Shown: piece after piece, positions 5,667-5,687 of the stretch
Layout: each line of letters opens with the position of its first letter
How positions within the stretch are numbered: position 1 is the stretch's first letter
From: an uncultured Clostridium sp.
GTDB lineage: Bacteria > Bacillota > Clostridia > TANB77 > CAG-508
Length of the DNA: 5,687 bases
Assembly: GCA_900553985.1 (NCBI GenBank)
Contig: USFW01000052.1
Span: 1 to 5,687, forward strand
Direction: 5' to 3'
The notes under the pieces: model-generated
The model's database searches: none
What the model saw: only the letters and a program-made list of their open reading frames with translations
Told to the model about the DNA's origin: nothing
Made by a program: the position numbers and the translations under genes

Positions 5667-5687
5667 TATAAAATATATTTTTAATGT

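Noticed and set aside
5662..5685. AT palindrome after the VWA stop codon, considered as a terminator
   Set aside because: It has no G-C pairs in a continuous stem and is followed by only two bases before the window ends, so a terminator cannot be supported.

Overview
The window is very AT-rich (G+C roughly a quarter by eye). It shows strong AGGAGG-type ribosome binding sites and an S4-domain protein of the YlmH family, which together suggest a low-GC Bacillota genome, most likely an anaerobic clostridial lineage. The clostridial-looking thioredoxin reductase variant fits this. No species can be named from the sequence alone.

Layout: four genes lie on the minus strand and read from right to left. 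They are dxs (1-deoxy-D-xylulose-5-phosphate synthase, 4194 to 2320), a YlmH-type S4 RNA-binding protein (2150 to 1347), a thioredoxin-reductase-like flavoprotein (1080 to 217) and the first 27 codons of a thioredoxin (83 to the left edge, cut by the window). One gene on the plus strand (4320 to 5666) is divergent from dxs. It encodes a secreted, membrane- or wall-anchored von Willebrand factor A (VWA) protein with an intact metal site. The gaps between genes are 133, 266, 169 and 125 bases, so no stretch above 300 bases lacks a gene. Visible control elements are a good extended -10 promoter followed by a perfect palindrome ahead of the reductase, a weak terminator after ylmH, and two short promoters back to back in the dxs/VWA gap.

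How the genes relate: thioredoxin and the reductase form a clear functional pair for disulfide reduction. The reductase keeps its FAD site and redox CxxC but has lost both NADPH-binding motifs of ordinary TrxB. It therefore resembles the ferredoxin-dependent flavin thioredoxin reductases known from clostridia. Dxs opens the MEP isoprenoid route. YlmH acts on ribosomes or ribosome-associated quality control. These two look like independent housekeeping genes rather than parts of one pathway. The VWA protein is the only surface or accessory gene.

Overall this is a mostly ordinary chromosomal region, and I see no evidence for a new defence, mobile or biosynthetic system. The points worth a second look are the reductase's electron donor, its second cysteine pair, the palindrome at its promoter, and the non-canonical LPNAG sorting-like tail of the VWA protein.
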